A DNA stretch of 32,093 nucleotides. Source: Roseiflexaceae bacterium. GTDB taxonomy: Bacteria > Chloroflexota > Chloroflexia > Chloroflexales > Roseiflexaceae. Below the pieces are notes generated by a model. The model had not been told where the DNA came from and searched no databases. It saw nothing but the letters and a program-made list of their open reading frames with translations. Where the stretch lies: contig CANJHS010000032.1 in assembly GCA_947474225.1 (NCBI GenBank), positions 1-32,093 on the forward strand, read 5' to 3'. The translations under genes and the position numbers were made by a program. Shown piece by piece: positions 25,131-31,774 of the stretch (within the stretch, counting starts at the first letter, position 1; each line of letters opens with the position of its first letter).

Positions 25131-25622
25131 TTATGCGTTCTGTGAAGAAACAACCTCGCCGCGCATCTTGGCTGCGGCGTATTGCACCGAGCGGACGATG
25201 TTGTGATAGCCCGTGCATCGGCACAGGTTGCCTTCGAGGCCGTGGCGGATTTCTTCGTCGGTCGGATTGGGGTTTTGCGTGAGCAAATCAGTCGCTGCCA
25301 TAATCATGCCTGGGGTACAAAAGCCACATTGCAGGCCATGGCATTCCCAGAATCCCTCTTGGAGAGGGTGCATGCTGCCGTCCGTCGACAGCCCTTCGAT
25401 GGTCGTCACACTCGCGCCGTCGCAGCGTGCTGCCAACGTGGTGCATGACTTCACTGATTTGCCGTCCACCAACACGACGCACGCGCCGCACTGGCTGGTA
25501 TCGCAGCCGACGTGCGTACCGGTCAAATTGAGTTGTTCACGTAGGAAGTTGACCAATAGCGTGCGGTCTTCGACGGTACTAGTATGCGTCGACCCATTCA
25601 CTGTAACGGTGATCTTAGCCAC
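25131..25622 (-). CDS. coxS: [2Fe-2S] small subunit of a CO dehydrogenase/xanthine dehydrogenase family enzyme
   Basis: 163 residues. The plant-ferredoxin-like cluster is held by C40, C45, C48 and C60 ([10 protein letters not shown]...C). The second cluster is held by C99, C102, C134 and C136 (QCGFCTPG and NLCRCTGY). All eight ligands are present. It carries electrons from the molybdenum centre to FAD. Start is GTG at 25622 with GGAGGAA 4-5 bases upstream. It sits between coxG (71-base gap) and coxM. No frameshift or missing ligand, so the subunit should be functional if a large subunit exists elsewhere. Confidence 0.93.
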   Translation of the reverse strand: MAKITVTVNGSTHTSTVEDRTLLVNFLREQLNLTGTHVGCDTSQCGACVVLVDGKSVKSCTTLAARCDGASVTTIEGLSTDGSMHPLQEGFWECHGLQCGFCTPGMIMAATDLLTQNPNPTDEEIRHGLEGNLCRCTGYHNIVRSVQYAAAKMRGEVVSSQNA

Positions 25623-25693
25623 TCGATTCCTCCTTCACGATCATCGTGTCGTATCTGTATCCTGCGGCGACGCAGAAGAAGCAGCACATATTC

Positions 25694-26380
25694 TTAGCGC
25701 ATTCTGCCCAACACAAAGCCAATTCCCAACAACACGACAACCGCAATCACTTTGCCGGTCGTCGTCGCCAGCCACTCGTTGATCATGCCACTGATAAGCG
25801 TACCGGGCTTGAGTTGCTCGGCTTCGCTCAACACCACACTCTTGCGGACAGGCTCGGCAGCCGATCGGGCTGCTGCTGCGTTCAGTGCATCGACAGCAAC
25901 CGGGCTGTTTGCATCCCCTGCTGCATCGGTTGCCGGCAATCGCTGCAAAATTTGTGCCTCGAGTGCTTTGACTGCCTGACCAATGAGCTGTCGGGCCGCG
26001 CCTTCGATGAGGCGTTGACCGACACTCGCCAACATACCGCCGATTTGTGCCTCGCCGCCATAGTTGAGCTGCGTGGTCCCATCGGCCAGTGTCTCGAGAT
26101 CGACCGTGCCCACGGCATCGACAACCCCGTTCGAGCCTTTGCCGGCTGCGATTAGTTTGTAGTGTTTGGGGGCGTCGATGTCTTCGAGACGGATTTTGCC
26201 GCTGTAGCTGCCCTTGATGCCGGCGATACCGATTTTGACGACACCCTCGTAGTGGTTGTCACCCAAATCGTTCAACGACTCACAGCCCGGTACGACCCGT
26301 GCCAGCACGTCCATATCGTTCAGCGCTGCCCAGACAGCGGCTTGTGGGGCTTTGATGACCGCAGTACCCGTAATCTTCAT
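25694..26380 (-). CDS. coxG: CoxG-like SRPBCC protein with C-terminal membrane anchor
   Basis: 228 residues. Residues 1-150 are an SRPBCC/CoxG domain (MKITGTAVIKAPQAAVWAALNDMDVLARVVPGCESL, GIKGSYSGKIRLEDI, a long last helix QRLIEGAARQLIGQAVKALE, cited here as fragments). A polar linker follows to about 200, then one transmembrane helix (about 207-224, GKVIAVVVLLGIGFVLG). Known CoxG proteins tether Mo-CODH to the membrane and are reported to handle quinone. AGGAGG lies 6 bases before ATG 26380. It is the first gene of the cluster, divergent from the OsmC-like gene; a dyad operator candidate lies in the shared region. Confidence 0.88.
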   Translation of the reverse strand: MKITGTAVIKAPQAAVWAALNDMDVLARVVPGCESLNDLGDNHYEGVVKIGIAGIKGSYSGKIRLEDIDAPKHYKLIAAGKGSNGVVDAVGTVDLETLADGTTQLNYGGEAQIGGMLASVGQRLIEGAARQLIGQAVKALEAQILQRLPATDAAGDANSPVAVDALNAAAARSAAEPVRKSVVLSEAEQLKPGTLISGMINEWLATTTGKVIAVVVLLGIGFVLGRMR

Positions 26381-26456
26381 ACATCCTCCTGGATGTGGTC
26401 ACACATGACCATACAATACGTATGAATAGTAGACGTCGCATGTATAAGCAGTGAAC

Positions 26457-26482
26457 GTAGTGTAGGTATTTTACACTACAAT
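26457..26482. promoter_or_regulatory. inverted repeat overlapping the -10 of the OsmC-like gene
   Basis: GTAGTGTA (26457-26464), 7-bp spacer, TACACTAC (26472-26479): perfect 8-bp arms. TACAAT (26477-26482) overlaps the right arm and is the likely -10 for the gene at 26518. GTGAAC at 26451-26456 would be a -35 with a long 20-bp spacer. It is the only strong dyad in the cox/osmC divergent region. Confidence 0.55.
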
Positions 26483-26517
26483 AGCCACATTCCCCAAAAG
26501 AAACGGCGAAAACAGCC

Positions 26518-26916
26518 ATGCAGTATATCTACGCACAGACCTATCATGCCGTCCCATCCACACAGGGGATGCAGTGGAGCGACGTTGATATCGCCAACCA
26601 AGGGCCGATGCAGTTACTGATTACCGCGCTTGTGCGCTGCACGATCCTCACACTCGACAGCATCATCATCAAACAACGTAACAGCGTCACAGCCTATCGC
26701 GTCGACGTCATCTGTACGCAACGCCTCGCGCATCCACAGGTGTGGGAATCGATTACGCTGTCGATCCACTGCGCTGGCACAACCGGCGACCAGGCAAGTC
26801 TCGAGCGGGCACTGCACATCGTCCCACGCTATTGCCCGGTCCACGCGACTGTCGCGGTCAGCACGCTCCTGACGCACGAGATTTCGATCGACCAACCAAC
26901 CGAGGAACGCCGATGA
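26518..26916 (+). CDS. OsmC/Ohr-family protein
   Basis: 132 residues. OsmC pattern: GPMQLLITALVRCTILTLDSIIIKQR (fragments of a helix with C41) and PRYCPVHATV with C106, the two redox cysteines of the family. OsmC/Ohr proteins reduce organic hydroperoxides as dimers in the cytosol. The ribosome site is weak (AAGAAACGG). The stop overlaps the next ATG (ATGA), so the cyclophilin gene is coupled. The dyad at 26457-26479 suggests regulated expression, possibly by stress; no regulator is adjacent. The N-terminal half is somewhat divergent, so YhfA-like OsmC relatives are also possible. Confidence 0.82.
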   Translation: MQYIYAQTYHAVPSTQGMQWSDVDIANQGPMQLLITALVRCTILTLDSIIIKQRNSVTAYRVDVICTQRLAHPQVWESITLSIHCAGTTGDQASLERALHIVPRYCPVHATVAVSTLLTHEISIDQPTEERR

Positions 26917-27434
26917 TATTCATTACGATAACGACGACCCTGGGCAACATCGAAGTACTCCTCGATACGCAGGCAGCACCGGCATCATGCGAAAACTTCG
27001 TCCGCTACTGCGCTGCAGGTGCCTATACTGATGGTACGTTCTGGCGTACGGTAACGACGCAACCAGACAATCAACCCGGTCAAGATGTCAAGATAGATGT
27101 CATCCAGGCCACCTGCCGCGCCGAATTCGCCAAATACGCACCAATCGCAATGGAACAGACATACACGACGGGGCTCAGCCACCGTGACGGGACGATTTCG
27201 ATGGCGCGCTTTGCGCCGGATTCAGCCCAAGCCGACTTCTTTCTCTGCATCGGCGATCAGCCCGAACTCGATGCAGGTGGGGCACGCAACCCGGACGGCT
27301 GGGGGTTTGCCGCGTTTGGCCAGGTCATCTGCGGCAGGGATGTCGTCCGTCGCATCCAACTCGCGCCGACGGTGGATCAGACATTAACCCCTGCAATTGC
27401 CATTCACGGTATTACGGTGCGGCAGATTCCATAG
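26913..27434 (+). CDS. cyclophilin-type peptidyl-prolyl isomerase
   Basis: 173 residues. Family signals: TTLGNIEVLLDTQAAPASCENFVRYC at the N-terminus (in parts), FWRTV where bacterial cyclophilins have FHRV, GTISMAR, ADFFLCIGDQPELD and FAAFGQVICGRDVV. The active-site Arg in FWRTV is kept; Trp replacing His is unusual. No signal peptide, so cytosolic. ATG 26913 overlaps the stop of the OsmC-like gene and GAGGAACG lies inside it. It assists proline isomerisation in folding; specific clients unknown. Confidence 0.9.
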   Translation: MIFITITTTLGNIEVLLDTQAAPASCENFVRYCAAGAYTDGTFWRTVTTQPDNQPGQDVKIDVIQATCRAEFAKYAPIAMEQTYTTGLSHRDGTISMARFAPDSAQADFFLCIGDQPELDAGGARNPDGWGFAAFGQVICGRDVVRRIQLAPTVDQTLTPAIAIHGITVRQIP

Positions 27435-27465
27435 TTTGTGCAAGACTCCATCCGCCTCCAATAAC

Positions 27466-27494
27466 TTGACAATTCGGAAACCTACCCATAGAAT
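27466..27494 (+). promoter_or_regulatory. consensus promoter of the macro-domain gene
   Basis: TTGACA (27466-27471), 17-bp spacer, TAGAAT (27489-27494). It predicts a leader of about 105 bases before the ATG at 27608. Confidence 0.8.
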
Positions 27495-27556
27495 CAGGGC
27501 GAATTATCATCACTCGCTAGCATCTGCGACGAACAGCAATGGGGCCGGGCACAGCA

Positions 27557-27598
27557 ATGTTCGCTGTGACGCACCTGCAGAGGGGTTTGTGTGTGTGA
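27557..27598 (+). other. possible 13-codon upstream reading frame in the macro-domain leader
   Basis: ATG 27557 encodes MFAVTHLQRGLCV and stops at TGA 27596-27598, which overlaps the ribosome site (GAGGT) of the macro gene 10 bases before its ATG. Its own ribosome site is weak. Only position suggests a role. Confidence 0.2.
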
Positions 27599-27607
27599 GG
27601 TACCCAA

Positions 27608-28159
27608 ATGCAGTATCAGTGTGGACCGAATATCCTCGAATTAGTCCCTGGTGACATCTGTCACCAACAGGTCGATGCCATTGTCAACGCTGCCAACGAA
27701 CAACTCAGCGTTGGGGGCGGTGTCTGTGGTGCAATTCATAAAGCAGCAGGTCCAGAATTGGCACTCGCATGCGCTGCCATTGGTGGCTGTCCCACCGGTG
27801 AATCACGCATCACTGCAGGATTCAAACTCGCTGCCAAACATGTCGTACACGCGGTCGGACCAATGTGGCACAGCCGGAGTGCAGATGCAGTCCAGCTCGA
27901 ATCAGCATATGTCAGTGCGCTTACGGTGGCCGCCCAAAACGATTGCCATAGTATTGCATTCCCTGCAATTAGCACGGGGATTTTTGGCTATCCGCTCGAC
28001 GAAGCAGCGGCAATTGCCATTCGCACCGTCGCCCACTTCCTCGAGCATCACACCCAAATTACCCTGGCCCGTTTTGTCTTTATGAACGACGAGACGTTCG
28101 AAGCGTTCCGCTACGCAGCGCGCCGACACCTCGCAAGTACAGCAGTCGTGGGCAAATAA
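27608..28159 (+). CDS. macro-domain protein (ADP-ribose/O-acetyl-ADP-ribose hydrolase type)
   Basis: 183 residues, one MacroD/YmdB-like domain. VNAANEQLSVGGGVCGAIHKAAG near residues 26-48 (in parts), CPTGESRITAGFKL, HVVHAVGPMW and FPAISTGIFGYPLDEAA bind ADP-ribose. The GGGVCGAIH loop and the conserved Asn of NAANE support deacylase or mono-ADP-ribosyl hydrolase activity, cytosolic. ATG 27608 has GAGGT 8 bases upstream. It has its own strong promoter and a terminator, with no toxin, sirtuin or ADP-ribosyltransferase neighbour, so a housekeeping role is likely. Confidence 0.93.
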   Translation: MQYQCGPNILELVPGDICHQQVDAIVNAANEQLSVGGGVCGAIHKAAGPELALACAAIGGCPTGESRITAGFKLAAKHVVHAVGPMWHSRSADAVQLESAYVSALTVAAQNDCHSIAFPAISTGIFGYPLDEAAAIAIRTVAHFLEHHTQITLARFVFMNDETFEAFRYAARRHLASTAVVGK

Positions 28160-28163
28160 CGAC

Positions 28164-28207
28164 AACCCGCAAGACGCAGAATCTTCACCTGCGGGTTCTG
28201 CGTTTTT
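28164..28207 (+). terminator. terminator with interleaved stems
   Basis: Two arm pairs in A-B-A'-B' order: AACCCGCA (28164-28171) with TGCGGGTT (28190-28197), and ACGCAGAA (28174-28181) with TTCTGCGT (28196-28203), then a T run to 28207. The B stem next to the T run should terminate. Confidence 0.7.
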
Positions 28208-28254
28208 GTCTGCTCATCGACCCTTTAGGTACGGCCGTATTGCGGGTGGTACGA

Positions 28255-28260
28255 TACACT
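28255..28260 (+). promoter_or_regulatory. -10 element of the META-like lipoprotein gene
   Basis: TACACT, 27 bases before the ATG at 28288; -35 not clear. Confidence 0.4.
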
Positions 28261-28287
28261 TCGTTCGTGATTTTGAAGAGGCACACT

Positions 28288-28722
28288 ATGCACATACGTC
28301 ATCAATTCGTGGGTTTGGTCTTTTTGTTATTGCTGCTCGGTTCCTGCGGCAACAGCGCAAGCGGGTACCCGTACCCGGACCCCAATGCGTTCCAGTACAT
28401 AGGCCGGAATTACGTCCTGAAAACACTCTATGAGGATCCCGTCCTCCCCAAGAATGCCCCACACATCATGTTTAACGGATCGGAACTCAATGGCAAAGGT
28501 TACTGCAACCTCTATTCTGGCCCATACACTGGTGATGGTGCTCTGCTCAAACCCGGCTCTATTGCAGTTACCGAAATGTCCTGTAACGATCCTAATCTGA
28601 TGATCCTCGATGTCCGCTACTTCGCTGCCCTCAATGAAGTCACTAGTATGTCGATTGATGGCACCTTGCTGACACTCAGTAATACCGCTGGGACCACGGT
28701 GCTGGTATACACAGAAAAATAG
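28288..28722 (+). CDS. META-domain-like (HslJ-type) lipoprotein
   Basis: 144 residues from ATG 28288, with AGAGG 7 bases upstream. A lipoprotein signal peptide ends in lipobox LGSC (C20). The mature part shows the META pattern: I.FNGSELNGKGYCNLYSG, a PGSIAVTEMSCND segment and DVRYFAALNEVTSMSIDG.LLTL. META/HslJ domains occur in secreted and outer-membrane lipoproteins and in a heat-inducible E. coli protein; their biochemical role is not settled. The TAG stop is followed at once by a heptamer array. The protein probably sits on the outer face of the membrane. Confidence 0.8.
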   Translation: MHIRHQFVGLVFLLLLLGSCGNSASGYPYPDPNAFQYIGRNYVLKTLYEDPVLPKNAPHIMFNGSELNGKGYCNLYSGPYTGDGALLKPGSIAVTEMSCNDPNLMILDVRYFAALNEVTSMSIDGTLLTLSNTAGTTVLVYTEK

Positions 28723-28764
28723 TTATCAGTTATCAGTTATCAGTTATCAGTTATCAGTTATCAG
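28723..28764 (+). repeat. heptamer tandem array, 6 units
   Basis: Six exact TTATCAG units starting at the base right after the TAG stop of the lipoprotein gene. The array ends 22 bases before the next ATG. Same NNATCAG form and same position relative to a TAG as the array at 23306-23375. Confidence 0.97.
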
Positions 28765-28786
28765 TTGGTGTGCATGAAGGATGTGC

Positions 28787-29242
28787 ATGTCAGAAATTCC
28801 ACACAAATCTATCGCAGCGCAAACGTACAATGCCTGCTGGGATCTGCTTGAACAATCACGGACGAGCGCCGAAGACCTCACCCTCATCCAGCTCGCCTAC
28901 ACTTCACGCTATCACTGGCTGCAGGTCGGTGGCCCGCAAGAATGGGCCATCAGCGATTGGATGGTCAGTCGCGTCTGTGCCGCCATCGGTCACGCCGGGT
29001 TGGCAATCGCGCATGCAGACGCTGCCCACGGCCATGATCAGCAGGGATTTCCTGCCTGGTTGATTGCCAGTCTGCATGAGGGAACTGCACGCGCATGCTT
29101 CGCTGCCGGTGACACACAGCGGTGCGACGCTGCCATTGCAGCAGCGCGTGATTGGCTGGCAAAAGAAACCGACGCCGCTGATGCGGCGTACATCCAACAA
29201 CAACTCGATGATATCGTGATACTGCGCTCTGCGCGCATGTAA
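28787..29242 (+). CDS. helical (TPR-like) protein of unknown function
   Basis: 151 residues. Start ATG 28787 (GAAGG 6 bases upstream) preferred over ATG 28781, which would be too close. Predicted to be nearly all helix: WAISDWMVSRVCAAIGHAGLAIAHADAA, WLIASLHEGTARACFAAGD and AAIAAARDWLAKETDAADAAYIQQQLDDI follow the antiparallel pair spacing of tetratricopeptide repeats (quoted in parts). Similar small TPR-like proteins are common in Chloroflexota and Actinomycetota; no function known to me. Its ribosome site lies just after the heptamer array, so array length could affect cotranscription with the lipoprotein gene. Confidence 0.72.
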   Translation: MSEIPHKSIAAQTYNACWDLLEQSRTSAEDLTLIQLAYTSRYHWLQVGGPQEWAISDWMVSRVCAAIGHAGLAIAHADAAHGHDQQGFPAWLIASLHEGTARACFAAGDTQRCDAAIAAARDWLAKETDAADAAYIQQQLDDIVILRSARM

Positions 29243-29296
29243 TCTCAGCACTGCCGTTTCTGCCTTCGCAATGTATTCCTCACCTCGAAACGACAA

Positions 29297-29332
29297 AACA
29301 CCTCGCGCATGTGCACGAGGTGTTGTTTTTTT
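29297..29332 (+). terminator. rho-independent terminator
   Basis: Stem AACACCTCG / CGAGGTGTT (9 bp) with a 10-base loop and a seven-T tract. It lies between convergent genes. Confidence 0.88.
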
Positions 29333-29349
29333 GGATGGGACACGTGCGT

Positions 29350-30006
29350 TTACCTGCGATTGAGTACCGCCCAATCGACATCGAGGGTATTGCCGGTAAT
29401 CTGGTTTGAGTAGAACGAAACACCCACATTCCCACTACTCAGTCCGGTAATGACATGCGATACGATTAGCTTGTTATTGATGAGAAAATCATAGGTATTA
29501 CCGATTGCCACAATCCGCAATGTGTTGTACCCGCCCTTCAAAATCGCAGAATGTGTCGTGAATGGGTCGAGCGTTGTACAGACCGAAGGTCCACATTTTT
29601 CGATGGTGTACTCACCAGTATTGATGTATTTGAATCGAATGGAACTGGTTGTCCCGCGTACATGAATTCCATTGGTACATGTGCCACAGCCCGTGCGTCG
29701 CATCCGAACTTGATAGTCTAGATTGGAATAATTGGCTTTCGCGAAATACACATGCGACCATGATTGCTTTGTCGCTGCGACGCCACGCAAGTAGCCGGTC
29801 GATACGGTCCAGTCTCCACTCCACGCACCCCAGTTTGCCCCGCTATCAGAGAATTGTTCATTGAATCCACTCGCAAATCCCGTCAGGCTCTTGGGTTGGG
29901 CAGCGGCGACATGCGGCTGGTGTGTTTTTAGCCCGATCAGCAAGAATAGCACCACCAAAACAAAAGGAATACCTTTGCAACTGAGCATTGTAGACAGATG
30001 TTGCAT
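29350..30006 (-). CDS. secreted LamG/concanavalin-like protein (paralog 1)
   Basis: 218 residues. Signal peptide to about residue 36 (hydrophobic core FVLVVLFLLIG, cleavage near VAAA). The mature domain has a jelly-roll strand pattern: GFNEQFSDSGANWGAWSGDW, GYLRGVAATKQSWSHVYFAKANYSNLDYQVRMRRTGCGTCTNG, KGGYNTLRIVAIGNTYDFLINN and SGNVGVSFYSNQ (in parts), as in carbohydrate-binding concanavalin-type domains. Paired cysteines CGTC and C...C suggest disulfides. GAGGA stands 7 bases before ATG 30006 and a promoter lies at 30046-30073. About 60% similar by eye to the gene at 30345. Exported, ligand unknown. Confidence 0.8.
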   Translation of the reverse strand: MQHLSTMLSCKGIPFVLVVLFLLIGLKTHQPHVAAAQPKSLTGFASGFNEQFSDSGANWGAWSGDWTVSTGYLRGVAATKQSWSHVYFAKANYSNLDYQVRMRRTGCGTCTNGIHVRGTTSSIRFKYINTGEYTIEKCGPSVCTTLDPFTTHSAILKGGYNTLRIVAIGNTYDFLINNKLIVSHVITGLSSGNVGVSFYSNQITGNTLDVDWAVLNRR

Positions 30007-30045
30007 TCAATTTTCCTCAATACTATTCGATTAATAACTGATAAA

Positions 30046-30073
30046 AGTATACCGGATAAAGAAAATTTGTCAT
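30046..30073 (-). promoter_or_regulatory. promoter of paralog 1
   Basis: Minus strand: ATGACA (30068-30073), 16-bp spacer, TATACT (30046-30051); 39 bases before the ATG. The rest of 30074-30344 holds no gene or mobile element I can support. Confidence 0.6.
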
Positions 30074-30344
30074 ATTTTCTTGTACTTCCAGAATCACCCG
30101 CCGTAGCACAATATGCAGTCGAAGACATCCCAAGAACGGCACATCGGACAAATCAAAATCCGCCGTCAACATGTGCACCATACCGCCGTAATAATCTCTC
30201 TACGCGGTGTTTTCTCGCCTCACTGTGCTGATTGTTTTTGGATATTGTGGGCCATGCACAGAGCAGTCCGTTCCATCACCGCCGCGAGCGACCTGTAGCG
30301 ACGCTCAAACACGATGCGTCGGCATTGGTGCCGTAGTCGGTCGC

Positions 30345-31067
30345 TTATGGGAGTTCATGATTCCCGTTCTGAAGCAAACAAACGCGAGCCATTCCGCACA
30401 TCCGTGACCGATTGCTCAATACCGCCCAATCGACATCGAACGTATTGCCGGTAATCATGTTGTTATGGAACGAAACCCCTGCATACCCATAACTCCGACC
30501 GGTAATCACATGCGAAGCAACGAACTTGTTGTTGATCAAGAAGTCGTATCTATTGTCGACCGCGACAACCCGCAAGGTGTTGTACCCACCTTTCAACACT
30601 GCAAAATGGGGTGTAAATGGCTCGATGAACGTGCAGCTCGATGCTCCACATTTTTCAATCGCATACTCGCCGCTATTTGTATACTTAAATCGAACGGTGC
30701 CGTCCTTCGTCGACCGCACAAAAATCCCGTTGGCACATGTGCCACAGCCGGTCCGTCGCATGCGGACTTGAAAATCTTGATTTTCGTACTGGGCTTGTGC
30801 GAAATAGGCTTGTGAAAAAGACTTGTTCGCTGTTGCCACTGCACGTAAAAAGCCTGTCGAAATATTCCAAGAACCTCTTGTTGCAACCCAGTTCGTGTTA
30901 AACGCAGAGAACTGATCATTAAATCCTGTTGCAAACCTCGCCACGCTCTTTGGCTGGGCTGCGACCACAGTGGGCTGTTGCGCTTGCATCCCAATCACCA
31001 GCAGAAGAATGCTCAGTACCAATGCTCTCGTCATGCGGGGTACCATCATTTCATTTCTTTCAAACAT
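30345..31067 (-). CDS. secreted LamG/concanavalin-like protein (paralog 2, extended C-terminus)
   Basis: 240 residues. Start ATG 31067 with GAGGT 7-8 bases upstream. Signal peptide core ALVLSILLLVIG with cleavage near VVAA. The mature domain aligns throughout with paralog 1: FNDQFSAFNTNW, FQVRMRRTGCGTCANG, KGGYNTLRVVAVDNRYDFL and GNTFDVDWAVL (fragments). After the shared VDWAVL the paralog ends in NRR, but this copy continues with SNRSRMCGMARVCLLQNGNHELP in parts, about 20 extra residues with two more cysteines. This looks like loss of the ancestral stop. Same exported carbohydrate-binding-like role inferred. Confidence 0.8.
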   Translation of the reverse strand: MFERNEMMVPRMTRALVLSILLLVIGMQAQQPTVVAAQPKSVARFATGFNDQFSAFNTNWVATRGSWNISTGFLRAVATANKSFSQAYFAQAQYENQDFQVRMRRTGCGTCANGIFVRSTKDGTVRFKYTNSGEYAIEKCGASSCTFIEPFTPHFAVLKGGYNTLRVVAVDNRYDFLINNKFVASHVITGRSYGYAGVSFHNNMITGNTFDVDWAVLSNRSRMCGMARVCLLQNGNHELP

Positions 31068-31107
31068 GCATTACCTCACGTCTGCAATACACAATTAAAC
31101 TAGAAAA

Positions 31108-31113
31108 ATTATA
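31108..31113 (-). promoter_or_regulatory. -10 element of paralog 2
   Basis: Perfect TATAAT on the minus strand, 40 bases before the ATG at 31067; -35 not clear. Confidence 0.45.
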
Positions 31114-31259
31114 CATGACGAGCTCTATTGCGGAATTTCGTGCATCTTAACACGTACGCCGTACTGCATATCTTCATGAACAGCGCGTCTTATGCGCGTC
31201 GATGCAGTTCCTACCATCAGAGCTGTTGCACCTCTCATCGAAGCACACGCAAACTAATT

Positions 31260-31318
31260 TTTTCATGCACCTTGACAAGACAGTTTTTTGATATTATATT
31301 GATGTCATGAAAACATCA
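31260..31318 (+). promoter_or_regulatory. leaderless-type promoter with nested inverted repeats
   Basis: TTGACA (31272-31277), 17-bp spacer, TATATT (31295-31300): transcription should start at about 31306-31308, on the ATG at 31307. TTTTCATG (31260-31267) and CATGAAAA (31306-31313) bracket the promoter. TGATGT (31300-31305) and ACATCA (31313-31318) are centred on the start codon. Confidence 0.75.
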
Positions 31319-31765
31319 CACTTCACCAATCAATTCACCCAGGACTTACAGCGACTGGCCACCCTCGGCGGTCCCGAGCTGGAGTCTGCCGCAGAACGGC
31401 TCGGAGCACTGATGATTCCCATTTTGCATCAGCGCATGTTGGAGCAGTTTGGCACGTTGGTCACCGAGTTTAACCAATTGCGTAACCGCGAGGAGCTCGA
31501 GCTCCGTGTGCACGCAGACAGCATTCACCTGGTTGGAACGGTTAACGACACAGCACCTGCAAGCGAGACAATCGGCGACTTGGATGCGCGCTTTGCACTG
31601 CGTCTACCATCGGACCTGAAGGACCGCATCGACACCCTGGCTTCGTCTGAGGGTATGTCGACCAACAGCTGGGTGGTGCGGACCCTCAGCCACGCCACGA
31701 GTTCGCATCCTGCACACAGACAATCACCATTCGGTCAGACCCTGCGCGGGCGTGGCCGGAGCTAA
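31307..31765 (+). CDS. ribbon-helix-helix (HicB-antitoxin-like) DNA-binding protein
   Basis: 152 residues. The C-terminal part (about 95-132: RFALRLPSDLKDRIDTLAS, then GMSTNSWVVRTL) is an Arc/MetJ-type ribbon-helix-helix. The N-terminal part (FTQDLQRLATLGGPELESAAERLGAL) matches a region I recall from proteins labelled 'HicB-family antitoxin' in actinomycetes, which lie next to DUF4097 genes as here. No ribosome site precedes ATG 31307; the promoter position predicts a leaderless message. No HicA toxin is adjacent. It is likely an autorepressor and DNA-binding partner of the next gene. The basic, Arg/Gly-rich tail (GQTLRGRGRS) could add nonspecific DNA contact. Confidence 0.8.
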   Translation: MKTSHFTNQFTQDLQRLATLGGPELESAAERLGALMIPILHQRMLEQFGTLVTEFNQLRNREELELRVHADSIHLVGTVNDTAPASETIGDLDARFALRLPSDLKDRIDTLASSEGMSTNSWVVRTLSHATSSHPAHRQSPFGQTLRGRGRS

Positions 31766-31774
31766 AGGAACACT

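Noticed and set aside
30074..30344. Possible transposase remnant between the LamG-like paralogs
   Set aside because: No catalytic motif, terminal inverted repeat or target duplication could be recognised.
31307..31765. Classical HicAB toxin-antitoxin module
   Set aside because: No HicA-like dsRBD-fold toxin lies beside the RHH gene; the neighbour is a DUF4097 protein.
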